From Pyrenopolyporus hunteri (Eukaryota > Ascomycota > Sordariomycetes > Xylariales > Hypoxylaceae), in NCBI GenBank assembly GCA_902806595.1, contig CADCXC010000004.1, positions 2,108,001-2,172,000 of the forward strand: DNA of 64,000 nucleotides, given 5' to 3'. The notes beneath the pieces were generated by a model. The model had not been told where the DNA came from. It ran no database searches and was given only the letters and a program-made list of their open reading frames with translations. This document shows, piece by piece, positions 1 through 10,264 of the stretch (its first letter is position 1; each line of letters starts with the position of its first letter). A program made the position numbers and the translations under genes.

Positions 1-2689
1 TACCTAGTGCATATATTCTATTCTTCTCAGGCGTTCGTTAATTTACTTCTGTAGTAATCTGGATTCTTTTCCGTAAGCTTGATCTAATTGCTGTTATGGG
101 GCACTGATTACCCCTTTTCCTACAGGCCTGAACCTATAGGGCAGATCGCAACGAGCCCATTTGCCATCAATCCGCCCTGACGATATAGCGGGATCCTTTA
201 ATCCAATTTATCCCGCTGGCTAGTGTTTCCTACTACGAGCCATCGCATGAATTAGAATCGACTCCTATGTCACATCATTAAGGGAATTCACGCAGGAATT
301 ACAGCTAAGCTCTAAGACGGCGCGAACACCAGCAGCAGGAGTCCATACCAATGGGTGTCTAAGACAGATTGAGGCTCACCTACTAATGTAACATCGCCGA
401 CTCTAAAACGACGTCGAGTAAATGCACGAGGATCAGGTAATATCCGTTCCCTCGGATCTAGAGGCGTCTATAAGCAGGACTGATAGTGTATAGAAATTAA
501 GGACCCTTCCATCGTCGGCTGAATGCAGGGCGGCACCAACAACCGAAACTCGCAGCGGATAATCTACATTACATATAGCTATACCCCACGAAACAAGTAG
601 AGCCGCTCCTATTTAGGGGTTGGTCTCGTTGATGACGAGTACTAGATCGATCGCGGCCCTTGTAGGTCCTGAATATGACCGGGAAGGAAGTCGTGCGGGA
701 TAGTATATTCAAGGACATGTTGCATGAGCAAGTCTCCTGTATCAGAAGGGAGACGACGTGAATCCCAGATTAGAAAGAAAGATCTAGTTGAGACTCTTGA
801 GGTGTTCTACTAGCCAGATCAGCTAAGTATATCCGAGGTAGGAGTATATGAAGGGGAACAAGCGATGCGAATAGGGGATCGGTATCGTGCTACTCTAGAC
901 CGAGTAGGTATGTTTGCAGCCCAATCTCGCCGAAACGGCTCAGTTTAATATCGGGGCAAACATTGAATGCGACGAGCGCGTAGCGCTTGGGAGTTTCCAG
1001 AGTCTAATTGTCCCTCCATCGCCGTAGTCACTTTTAGCTATGTTTCGATTCCACATCCCCCTATATTTGAAACCGTCCGATTAGCGACCCTAGGATAAGG
1101 AGGGAATAAAGACGCGAGGGAGGGATTTAGACTTCACCCTAGATTATGTTGTCGTGAAGGATTGCGCATTCTAAGCATCAGTAATGAGAACTGACGCCAG
1201 CACTAACTCTCTAGAATAATCCCACATACCCGGCTATTCGCACTTTCGGGTCTTCGTGGCTTGCTTCTGCCTAGGTACCTACCCAGTACATAGGTAACGT
1301 CTAGAAATTGGTTCGACGGGGAAAATAAAACTCCGGCAAGAATATCATGACAGGACCTAATGGCGCACGCAACTTAAGACTCATTCATTGCGGACCAAAG
1401 GTGCGCCACAGGTTCATAGATGGTAAGTTATTCTGTGGCTGCTAGGCACCTAGGCTAGGTACTTTTTTAAGGTTGGCAATTGGCGGCGGCCCGAGCCGAA
1501 CGATGCTATCCTGTTCAGCCCGCACCGGCTCTATTAATATTAGACGGGCACTAGGTAGGTGGTTCTTTTGGAAGGGGAACGCTATAACTATTAGCAAACA
1601 ATAAATTGGGACGTTAGATATACGATAAGAAATAACGCTGCCTCCAGATTGAGATCATGCAGTGATTTACTGTAACTACCTGTAGTTAGACCTGTTTTTT
1701 TTTTATCGTCAAGACCTCACTGATGGCTCTGAACGTTTAAGGATATCTGGTATATGTACCTAGGTATTTAGAAAACTGCTAATCATGCCTATAGATTCGT
1801 GCAGGAAATTAATTTACCCATGGCGTATTTCACGCTCTTCCAAGTGGAGCGTGAAAAGCAAAGTCACCACACAGGTAATCGTAATTTCGCACCCGTTGGT
1901 GGGCGCTCCTCGGGAGGGACAGAGACCCCGAATAGGTTACGGGTTATTGGTTTTAGTCCGAAGATCGTGGTTACGCAACCATCCCGGATAGTTGTGGCGT
2001 GCGTAGGGACTTGGATACTGTATTTATACTCATACTTAATCTCCAATACGCTAGTGAGAAAGAGGTCATTTTTACAGTGGCGGGAATTTATCGACCCAGG
2101 AAGAAGAGAGAATGGTTAATGATGAGGCTTATATTGATGAATATTTTCATACCGGGTTAAGCGAAGACAGGAGACGAATTTGCCTTACGTAATTTTTCAT
2201 TCATTTCAATTTTGCTGCTATTGACGTATATCGATATCATATATCAACAAATCCGCATGTCTATCATTTTCTTACTCTGATACCCTTAGGTAGGTAGGTA
2301 AATAGGTATTGATGCATCTACCTTTGATGTCTTCAATATCGGTCCATTCCACCGTGATATCAGACAATCATAATTTTCTTTCCTTCTTCCTCCCTTTAAG
2401 ACTATAAATATGGATATCGGATCGCTTACCCCATACCGCCGTCATCGTGAGCCAAGTCGTAGAAAAGCGGCTCTTCGCAATATCGATGTAATTGACAGCG
2501 AGTGATGTCATGACTCGCAGTGTTTCCCAGTTACTACCATCGACATACGTCTATATATCAACTCTCTCTCATCCGACTATATTTACGGCAATTAATTGAA
2601 TTATTCCACATGCCTGTCTAAACAAGTTCTCAACCCTTTACTAATTATTAGAATTTTTATTCAATTTGGCTTGACTTGTTATATCCAAC
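1..2689. other. Gene-free stretch at the left edge
   Basis: No open frame here looks like protein. The overlapping frames near 1785-2119 are short and have no recognisable family pattern or splice context. The stretch carries scattered CCTAGGTA-type motifs (around 1273, 1451 and 1757), a GTAGGTAGGTA run near 2288 and a nine-T run near 1695. The last few hundred bases presumably hold the promoter of the SDR gene that starts at 2690. Confidence 0.6.
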
Positions 2690-3738
2690 ATGTCCGAATC
2701 ACAGTTTCAGCAGGGTGAGTATTGAACCGTAGGAGTATTCGTGTTACCTACCGACTTCATGACCTTTCTCAACGATCCGCTGCTTACAAGTAAAATGTAG
2801 GACACTCAGTCCCCGTGACTCACCAGGACTTCCCTGGTAAGGAGCACAAGATGCCTTTACAGGCCCAGTACGACACCCTGCCCACTGATGAGGGCGGGTA
2901 TCAGAAGTACAAGGCAGCCGGCAAGCTCCAGGGCAGGAAGGCAATTATCACCGGCGGCGACTCAGGGATTGGCCGAGCCACAGCCATACTGTTCGCCATG
3001 GAGGGAGCCGACTCCTTTATCGTCTATCTGCCTGAGGAGGAGAAAGACGCCCAGGAGACGAAACGCATGGTGGAGTCGCACGGCCGGAAGTGCTATCTCT
3101 ACCCGACGGACCTGACGAGCAGAGAGAACTGTAAAAAGGCCGTTGACGAGGCGCTGAAGCAGTTAGGAGCCATCCACATCCTCTTCAACAATGCCGCCTA
3201 CCAGATGATGAAGAGCGATATCCACGAACTGAGCGAGTAAGTCTGCTCAACCCTACTCTAGCCAATCCATGTATACGACGTGACCCGCTAACTATATGCT
3301 CCCAAAAGGGACCAATGGGTGCATACATTCAACACGAACATCCACCCGTTCTTCTACCTAGCCAAGTACGCGCTGCCGCACATGAAGCGGGGGGCGACCA
3401 TCATCAACAACGCCAGCATCAACGCGTACATCGGGCGGCCGGACCTGCTGGACTACACGTCGACCAAGGGCGCCATCGTCTCCTTCACCCGGGGCCTGAG
3501 CAACCAGTTCGTGAGCAAGGGCATCCGGGTCAACGCGGTCGCGCCCGGCCCCGTCTGGACGCCGCTGATCCCCGCCACCATGGACGACGAGGCCCAGAAG
3601 TCCTTCACCAGCCCCATGGGCCGGCCCGCGCAGCCCAGCGAGATCGCGACCTGCGTCGTCTTCCTCGCGTCCGCCGACAGCTCCGCGATTAGCGGCCAGA
3701 CGATCCACTGCAACGGCGGCGTCGTCGTCAACGGCTGA
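2690..3738 (+). CDS. Short-chain dehydrogenase/reductase (glucose/ribitol dehydrogenase-like SDR)
   Basis: Classical SDR, probably an NAD(P)-dependent oxidoreductase; the substrate cannot be read from the sequence. I rebuilt three exons: 2690-2714, 2801-3236 and 3309-3738, giving 296 residues. The ATG at 2690 opens a 25-base exon (MSESQFQQ) followed by a GTGAGT donor; later junctions join in phase. The cofactor motif TGGDSGIG lies at residues 59-66, an NNAA motif follows in the central sheet, and the catalytic set is Ser190, Tyr203 and Lys207 (YTSTK). A PGPVWTPL segment follows, as in the family. The sequence before the Rossmann fold (THQDFPGKEHKM) matches the stress-associated bacterial/fungal SDR subgroup. 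The last exon is markedly GC-rich, which creates long shadow frames on both strands. The family is secure, the substrate unknown. Confidence 0.9.
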
Positions 3739-4861
3739 GCTGCCTGTTAAGTTATAAATTCTAATTCCTGGGGTAGTGCGATGAGAGGCAATCGTGAGTT
3801 GTGTGGTGCGAGGGGACGGTTGAGCTTCGATTGTCTAGTATGAAGCTACCTATGTACGATAGCAGGCTCGAGCACGCGACGCTTCCTTGCCAATGAATGA
3901 ATGACGATACTTCTGATAGTAAAACCTTTGTTATTCGTAGCATAATCCGTTCCTCTAGTTGCCTCAGTCCATTTTCCGCCGCTAGGTGTTTCTGACCATT
4001 TCAACTATAGCTCTTTGCAGTTAATGTGAATTGTTTTACTGAAGTTAAGGGCCTAGCCCATATTCATCTCTTTAGTCGTATCTTTCCCCAAAAAACCATC
4101 CCTGACCTTATTGACGTAGAATAACCGGATGAAATTGAGCTACTCTCTCGGTAGTCTAGGATTGTGATCAATACCTCAGTTCTCTAGGTTAGGTAATTAT
4201 GATTAGTGCGAACCGGCCCTAATAAATTATAGGGTTGGTGGTTGGTATAAAAAATAGCACGGCAGCATACCTACTCTGGGATTTCAAAAACCAGAAGCGT
4301 ATATAGGTAGGTAGTTTTGCCGGGTTTCAATTGCTCGCCTGACTGGCTTCTACTCTAGCTATATCTACGCATATACTGCTATTTGAGAAGCGTACACGGC
4401 GAACTTAGTAGTTTCAATAGCATCTTTTACTCCTATAATTCCCGTCTGCAGGTCTTAAAAAGACCCTGCTACGCTCGTCTCGTTTTCTAATCCAACATAT
4501 AGTGTGGCATGACGAAATGCCCCAGGCCGTGATATGATATATACACAGTTGAGAATACTTTCTAATGGAAGAAGAGGTGCTGCTCGCCAGCGTGTCGTGT
4601 TTTAGAGTAGTCTGTTTAATATCCCCGGCCCAAACCGCCCTAGATCCATGCAAATGCCTTTTGGTGCTAAACATAAGAAAATTCTTAAAACCTGGCCCCA
4701 GACCTTCGATTGTTGCCTCCTGGTTATAACAGATAGGTTTAATGGCAGCTTGGGTACGTCCGCCCGCCCAATATTCACTGTTCGGGGCTGTAAGTCGTCC
4801 TTGAAGTGATATCACTTTGGATGTGCGAATATGGTAGAGGCTGTTTCATATGAAGGGGATA
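3739..4861. other. Intergenic, between convergent SDR and TAM41 genes
   Basis: Terminal region for two convergent genes. A 133-codon minus frame at 4414-4815 has no family pattern or splice context and I do not call it. One GTAGGTAGGTAG-like run lies near 4303. Confidence 0.5.
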
Positions 4862-6505
4862 TTAAGAAGACTTCTCGTCGTCCTTCTCGGGCTTGCTTGC
4901 CTCGCGATACTTTGCCATCTTCTCGCTTAAGTAGCGAAACGTCCGGCGGAAACCAGATGTAACGATACCCTTGATACTTTGTGTGGTGCTGGGCCAGTTG
5001 ATGGTCTTCTTGATAACGTCGCGAACAATCTTTCGGAGCTCCTCGGGATCGTCTTGCGCGATGCGCTGCTCGAACCCACCGCCTTGTTGCCTCTTGAAAG
5101 AACCAGCATCCTCGTCCTTTTTCTCTTCCATCATCTTGTTAAACTCAAGCTGAGGAATTTGAAACTTCTTCTGATATTCAAAGTATAGCTTTGAGCGGAA
5201 GGCTTTTGGCAGTCGGCGCACCATGTTACCTCGTTTTATGGGATCCATATCTTGCCGTAATTTCAATACAGATTCTGTGTTGTCGATCCAGTCCGGTTTG
5301 CTGCTTGCTGGATCGTCGAATTCTACATTAGGAAGAGATTCGACAAGCGGCGCATATAGTCGTCGGAAGTTTAACATGTTGTGATTGACGATGTTTGAGA
5401 CCTTCTTTGGGTTCTCGGTAGGAAAAGCCATCCGCGGATCTCCCAAGTAGCTTATACCCGCAATCGTCGCGTATAAATCTCGTTCGGTGAAAGTGGGAGG
5501 GAGGAGCAGGAGAGCTGTCCGCAGCGCCGACAGTAGGTTGATCTGGTTCGCAAGACGAACTCTAGGGTCATCCCGAAGGATCTTCACTGGCTTGTGTAGA
5601 CGGCCGGCAAGATACAGGGTATCCCATTCGCTCAGATCCCTACACAGGGTGTCGATATTGACGACGCCGTATTTGATTAATATCCCGTCGACTGTAACAT
5701 AGGGGTTAAAATAAACCCCAGCGCCCCATTTATCCTGAACGTAAGATACGGCACCCGATCCCAATGCCCCTAGCATCGAATAATGATCACGGTGCTGCAT
5801 GAGATTTAGCGAATGCCAGTGTTGGGTGTATGAAACCCCAAAGATGAAGTCAATCATCTTCGGGGAGCCATCCTGGGCTTTCTGGACGGCTAGGGGTGCC
5901 TTTGGATGAACTGCTTTGATCTCGGCCTCGGTTGCCGTGCCGCCTGTCGATTGCGGAAAGACGCCGGAACCATATGCAAAGGCGTATCGGATTGGCGCTC
6001 GGAACCTCCACAGTAGTTGCCGCAATACCTCCTTGAATTCTCGATCGATGATCATATGCTGGTTCACACCGAAGTTCCTGTAAGGAAGTTCTGTGAACTT
6101 TTCTATATGGAAGTTGGGTTTCTCTTCCCAATCGAAGTCCGAATCAGGAGGTGTCTTGGACGAAGCGGTCGTAGCGATAGGCTTCTGTGAATGGGGCTCA
6201 TCTGGAGAATTGGCGGCATTCGCAGCAGAGTCGGTTTCGGATTCGATCTTATGTGCGGCTTTAGCTCCTTCGGATGCCGATGCCTTGGGCGCGTCGAATG
6301 TAAACGTACGTAGATATAACTTGGACGTAGGCCGGATTCGGAGGTATTTTGGGTTACCGCAGCGTGGTCTGGAGTGTAATTGGGCGGCGCCTGCAGAATA
6401 TAATCTCACGGTTCTCTTTGAAGGATACGATGCGAATCGGAGGGCGGCCGCATTTGTCCAGGACGTCGGCGACATACCTAGAGGAGGCATTGGGCGGGTG
6501 ACCAT
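4862..6505 (-). CDS. TAM41: Mitochondrial phosphatidate cytidylyltransferase (TAM41/MMP37)
   Basis: Makes CDP-diacylglycerol from phosphatidic acid and CTP on the matrix side of the inner mitochondrial membrane, the first step toward cardiolipin. It is a single-exon gene of 547 residues. The N-terminus is basic, Ser/Arg-rich and acid-poor, as in a mitochondrial presequence, and is followed by a low-complexity linker up to about residue 125. The nucleotidyltransferase core begins at IRYAFAYGSGVFPQ, with the GSG motif, and continues through MIDFIFGV (acidic metal ligand) and the family signature QHWHSLNLMQHRDHYS. A basic, charged tail closes the protein. The ATG at 6505 is the first that gives a plausible presequence; the Met at residue 11 is an alternative. 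The core matches the family throughout, so the call is firm. Confidence 0.93.
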   Translation of the reverse strand: MVTRPMPPLGMSPTSWTNAAALRFASYPSKRTVRLYSAGAAQLHSRPRCGNPKYLRIRPTSKLYLRTFTFDAPKASASEGAKAAHKIESETDSAANAANSPDEPHSQKPIATTASSKTPPDSDFDWEEKPNFHIEKFTELPYRNFGVNQHMIIDREFKEVLRQLLWRFRAPIRYAFAYGSGVFPQSTGGTATEAEIKAVHPKAPLAVQKAQDGSPKMIDFIFGVSYTQHWHSLNLMQHRDHYSMLGALGSGAVSYVQDKWGAGVYFNPYVTVDGILIKYGVVNIDTLCRDLSEWDTLYLAGRLHKPVKILRDDPRVRLANQINLLSALRTALLLLPPTFTERDLYATIAGISYLGDPRMAFPTENPKKVSNIVNHNMLNFRRLYAPLVESLPNVEFDDPASSKPDWIDNTESVLKLRQDMDPIKRGNMVRRLPKAFRSKLYFEYQKKFQIPQLEFNKMMEEKKDEDAGSFKRQQGGGFEQRIAQDDPEELRKIVRDVIKKTINWPSTTQSIKGIVTSGFRRTFRYLSEKMAKYREASKPEKDDEKSS

Positions 6506-7447
6506 GGTGTCGTTTTTCGGAGGGGAATTGAGGTTACGGGAGGAGACGTGGGATGCGAAGTTACGGGTTACAGGTTACGGGTTTGCGAGTGACTGGCTTG
6601 TGAGTTGTGTGGTTTGTTGTTGATTGCTGGATAAGTCGATAGCAGCAAAAGCCGCAATCCTATCACCGAAAGCAGGAATCCATGTGTTTTAGAACCTCAT
6701 GAGTCGAGGTGTACTACAATTGTGCGGCCTGGGAGTAGCGCAAAAGAGGGGAGAGGAAAACGGACGGGGGTGGAAAGGGGTAGAAAGATAAATGTCTCTT
6801 CAAAATGGTTGTTGTAGATGTTCAGCCTGGCGGAGGGAAGCAACGTCGAAGTGAAAGACGTAAGATAGATTACGTTAATAAGCCCACCAGAGCATCGTGG
6901 CAGCTGCGTGGGACATGAGCTTGATTTCGGCAATGGAAGGTCGACCTTACCTGAATCGGCCTCGAGATAGCCCCGGGAGAATGCGAAAGAGCTCCAGCTG
7001 GGTGTCAGCCAAGCCAGGGCAGCGTCCTTTACTGACTTGGAGACCCACCGACGTAGCAGGGGTAAGGTACCTGCGAAGCTTGAATGGAAGCTTCGGTAAC
7101 TCGGTTTTTATATCGTTGGATGTACATATGTACATACCTAAGTACCGGCCTAGATACCTACATGTAGGTACATAGATAGGTATCTTATCGATACTACCTC
7201 ATATCTGCATGTATCTGCACGTGATACCCCAAAACGGGCTAATCGGTAGACAACCTGGGCGTTTGCGGCATTGCCAGGGCAGCCGCGAACAACAAAAACA
7301 ATTTAGCGGTTCCTTGTCGCGATACCGTACTTTTAATCTAATTCATCATTTATTTTCATGTGAGTTTCTTTTCTTTTCTTTTCTTTGAGCGGCAACCAAC
7401 ACATACGGCCATACGGCGATACGGTCTCTCGAAATAGGCAAACCTCC
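6506..7447. other. Divergent promoter region of TAM41 and MAD1
   Basis: About 940 bp separate two divergent start codons, so both promoters probably lie here. There is a CCTACATGTAGG-centred 16-base palindrome at about 7155-7170, flanked by GTACATA/TAGGTA copies, and a TTTTCTTTTC run near 7370. No coding frame is supported. Confidence 0.5.
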
Positions 7448-9776
7448 ATGGCTGGCCAGTTTCGACAGAGTGCTGGAAGCGGTTCGCTTCCGCGATCGAG
7501 GGTAAGTAAATGAGTCCGCAAGCGACCAAATTCACCATATCGGTTCTAAGTCAAAAAAATAGGTGACTTCGTTCCGCGCCTCATTACAAAAAGCCAACCA
7601 ACCCTCGTACAATTTCTTCACAGGCTCTGAGGATGTTCCGACTTCCCACCATGCCAGACCTTCGTCGCGACAGAGCCGCAATGGCGCCGAATCTCTACGA
7701 GCGTCATCGCGCGAGAGTTCCAAGGAGAATCTTGCACCACCTGACGCAGAGGAATATGAAACCCAACGGCGGAAAATAGAGGAGCTCAAGGCGGAGCTAG
7801 CCACCATGCGCTTCAAGCTAGAGAACTACGAACAGGAGAAAGAGATGATAGCCCTACAGCATGACAACGAGCTGCGAGACGTGCGGCGGAAAGCTGAGGA
7901 TGACTTCAAGCAGAAACAGGCCGCCGAAGGCGACAAGAACAAGGCGCAGAGGCAATATGAGAATATGCAAGCCGAATTACAGGAACTGAAAGAAAGCACG
8001 GTCAGAGAAAAGCTGGAAGTAGAAAAGAGGGCGAGGGAGGCAGAGGATGAGGTGCGTCTCCTCAGAGAGCAATTGGAGGATTTGTCGGCCGCGAAGGAAG
8101 AGGGGGAGCGGATGGTCCAAAAGAAAACCAACGACATGGAAACGCAGCTCTCCAACCTTCGAGAAACCATCCAAGGGCTGGAGCAAGAAAACCAGGCACG
8201 AGAGTCTTCAATGCAGGCTGCCCAACAGCAGCTCGCCGAGAAGGATAGGCTTATTGGTGACCTGGAGGCCGAAGTCCTACGACTAAAGGCGCAGACTGGC
8301 GACGCTGAAACTATCGGTATCATTCGCCGCGAACTCACCGAGCAAGTCCAACACATTAGATCGCTCGAATCGAAGAACGCGAAGCAGCACGCCGAACTTA
8401 CCCATCTACGCCAGATACACAAGGCCGTGGAAGTCGTAGAGGAAGAGAAACGGTCGCTTCAACGGAGACTTGAAGCCGCCGAGGCCCTTGAACCCGAACT
8501 CAACGAGGCGCGACTACAGAGGCAGCGACTAGAGGACGAACGCTTGGCTTGGACTGCCTACCTCCAGAATGCTAGCTCGGATGGTGGACTTATGGAGTTC
8601 GACTCACCCGAAGCGGTTGCACGTGCGCTGGTCGAGGAACGGTACAACTCTGCCTCTCTTGTCGAGAAGCTTGGTGAGATGCAACCTCAGATTGCCGAGC
8701 GCGATGAGATCATTAAGGCTTTAGAAAACGATAAAAAGAACTTGAACGCGCAAATCGAGAAGCTGAAGACCACTGCTGCTCCTGTGTCGGCAGGCAAGGC
8801 ACAAGCTCGAGTAGAGCGTCAGCGCGCCCTTGCCATCAAGGAAGTCGAGTACTTGCGCGCTCAGCTCAAAGCCTTTGATGCGGAAGATGAGACGTTCAAT
8901 TCCGATAATTTTGACCGGAACAAGGTTGAGCGTGTCTCCGAGCTTGAACAGCTGGTTGATAAATACAAGGAGGAGGTCCAGGCCCTGCACAAAGAACTCT
9001 CTGCTCTTGAGTCGTCTGGTGACACGGCACAGCCAGCTGCTGGTTCTAAACGAAGCCGATCCGACGAGTCGGATAGCGAGCAACTCGGTGAACTCAACAG
9101 GAAGCGCCGGATGCTGGCCGACGAGCTCTCGAAGCTACAGACACAGTACCAAGTACTTCAGAAAGAGCATGAGGTCCTACAGTCACGGCTTGCGGCAGCT
9201 GAATCCACTAACAAGATCCGTATCTTGTCTCTGCGCTCCAACCCCACCTCTGACTTCGAGGCGATTAAGGTATCCACACTAGAGGCCCTTAAGCAAGAGA
9301 ACAAGGAGCTATTAGCCCAACTACAAAAAGAAGCCCGGCGCAACCCTAATCCTAATATCCCCCTGATCCCGGCGTCGCAACTAGCTGCGGCGCGCCGCGA
9401 AATTGAGGAGGCGCAGCGGGAGACGGCGTCGGCGCAGAAGACGACGCGGCGGCTGAAGGAGGTGTGGGCGGCCAAGTCGCAGGAGTTCAAAGAGGCCATC
9501 TTCAGCACGCTCGGCTGGACCGTGACCTTCATCCCCAACGGCAAGATGCGCGTCGAGAGCCTGTACTGCCCCAGCGTGACCGACGAGCAGGAGAACAGCA
9601 TCGTCTTCGACGGCGAGCGCGGCACCATGAAGGTTGCCGGCGGCCCCCAGAGCCCCTTTGCCCGTCGTATTCAGGACCAGATCCAGTTCTGGGTCCGCGA
9701 CAAGGGTTGTATCCCCGGCTTCCTGGCCGCGCTTACCCTCGAATTCTACGAGGAGCACACCAGGGCCGGCCGGTAG
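7448..9776 (+). CDS. MAD1: Spindle assembly checkpoint protein Mad1
   Basis: Coiled-coil receptor that holds Mad2 at unattached kinetochores and nuclear pores. There are two exons, 7448-7501 and 7563-9776, giving 755 residues. The small first exon (MAGQFRQSAGSGS) is needed because the long frame otherwise starts only with GTG; the GTAAGT donor and TAG acceptor join in phase. A disordered N-terminus is followed by heptad-rich coiled coil from about residue 75 to 620. The Mad2-interaction segment is visible at about residue 568 (KIRILSLRSNPTS). An RLK motif lies near 648, and the C-terminal RWD-like domain (TLGWTVTFIPNGKMRVESLY to the end) completes the protein. The length fits the family (yeast Mad1 is 749). 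The 3' part, from about 9380, is much more GC-rich than the 5' part. Confidence 0.95.
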
Positions 9777-10264
9777 TTTGAGGGGGAGTTCTACGGTGTC
9801 GATCAAATGGATGTGTTATGTCATATATGGCGTGGTATAGCGTGTGATGATTATGTTTTGGGAGCTTATGCCGGCGTTCGGAGTCGTTAGACAATGCTGC
9901 CTCTGGTTCAACGAAACGAGAGCGTAGTGCTACTTAATATACCTACTTGCCATACTCTTAAAACACTTTTGTATTGTCTCATTGATAGCGAGTGATGCGT
10001 GTTTGAGTCTGTATGCATAATCCCTAGTTGAATATAAATAAATAAATAAATAAATAAATCGTAAATAAGGCCACAGCCAAGTAGCGTTAGGTAAGGAGCC
10101 TAGATGAATGCATTTATACACAAATGGGACCTTCAATTTTGACAACCCGCTAAGCTGATTTACAAAAGAGCATCATCGTCGTCCAGACACACGCACACAC
10201 AAAAAGAAATATCCACGCAGCTTCGTCGAATCTCGGCATCTTCTCGCTTTTCCCCTTATCCTAT
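9777..10264. other. Intergenic between convergent MAD1 and SYP1 genes
   Basis: Holds the 3' ends of two convergent genes and an AAAT microsatellite near 10034-10059. No coding frame is supported. Confidence 0.5.
10034..10059. repeat. AAAT tetranucleotide microsatellite
   Basis: Six or so tandem AAAT units are visible directly in the intergenic DNA downstream of MAD1. Confidence 0.9.

Noticed and set aside
1785..2119. Overlapping open frames of 60-106 codons
   Set aside because: They overlap each other on both strands and have no family pattern, splice partner or codon bias.
3358..3708. Long antisense frame over the last SDR exon
   Set aside because: It is a GC-rich shadow; the plus frame contains the YxxxK active site.
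4414..4815. Open frame of 133 codons on the minus strand
   Set aside because: Composition is random-looking, with many Cys/Trp/Arg and no recognisable segment; it sits in a convergent 3' region.
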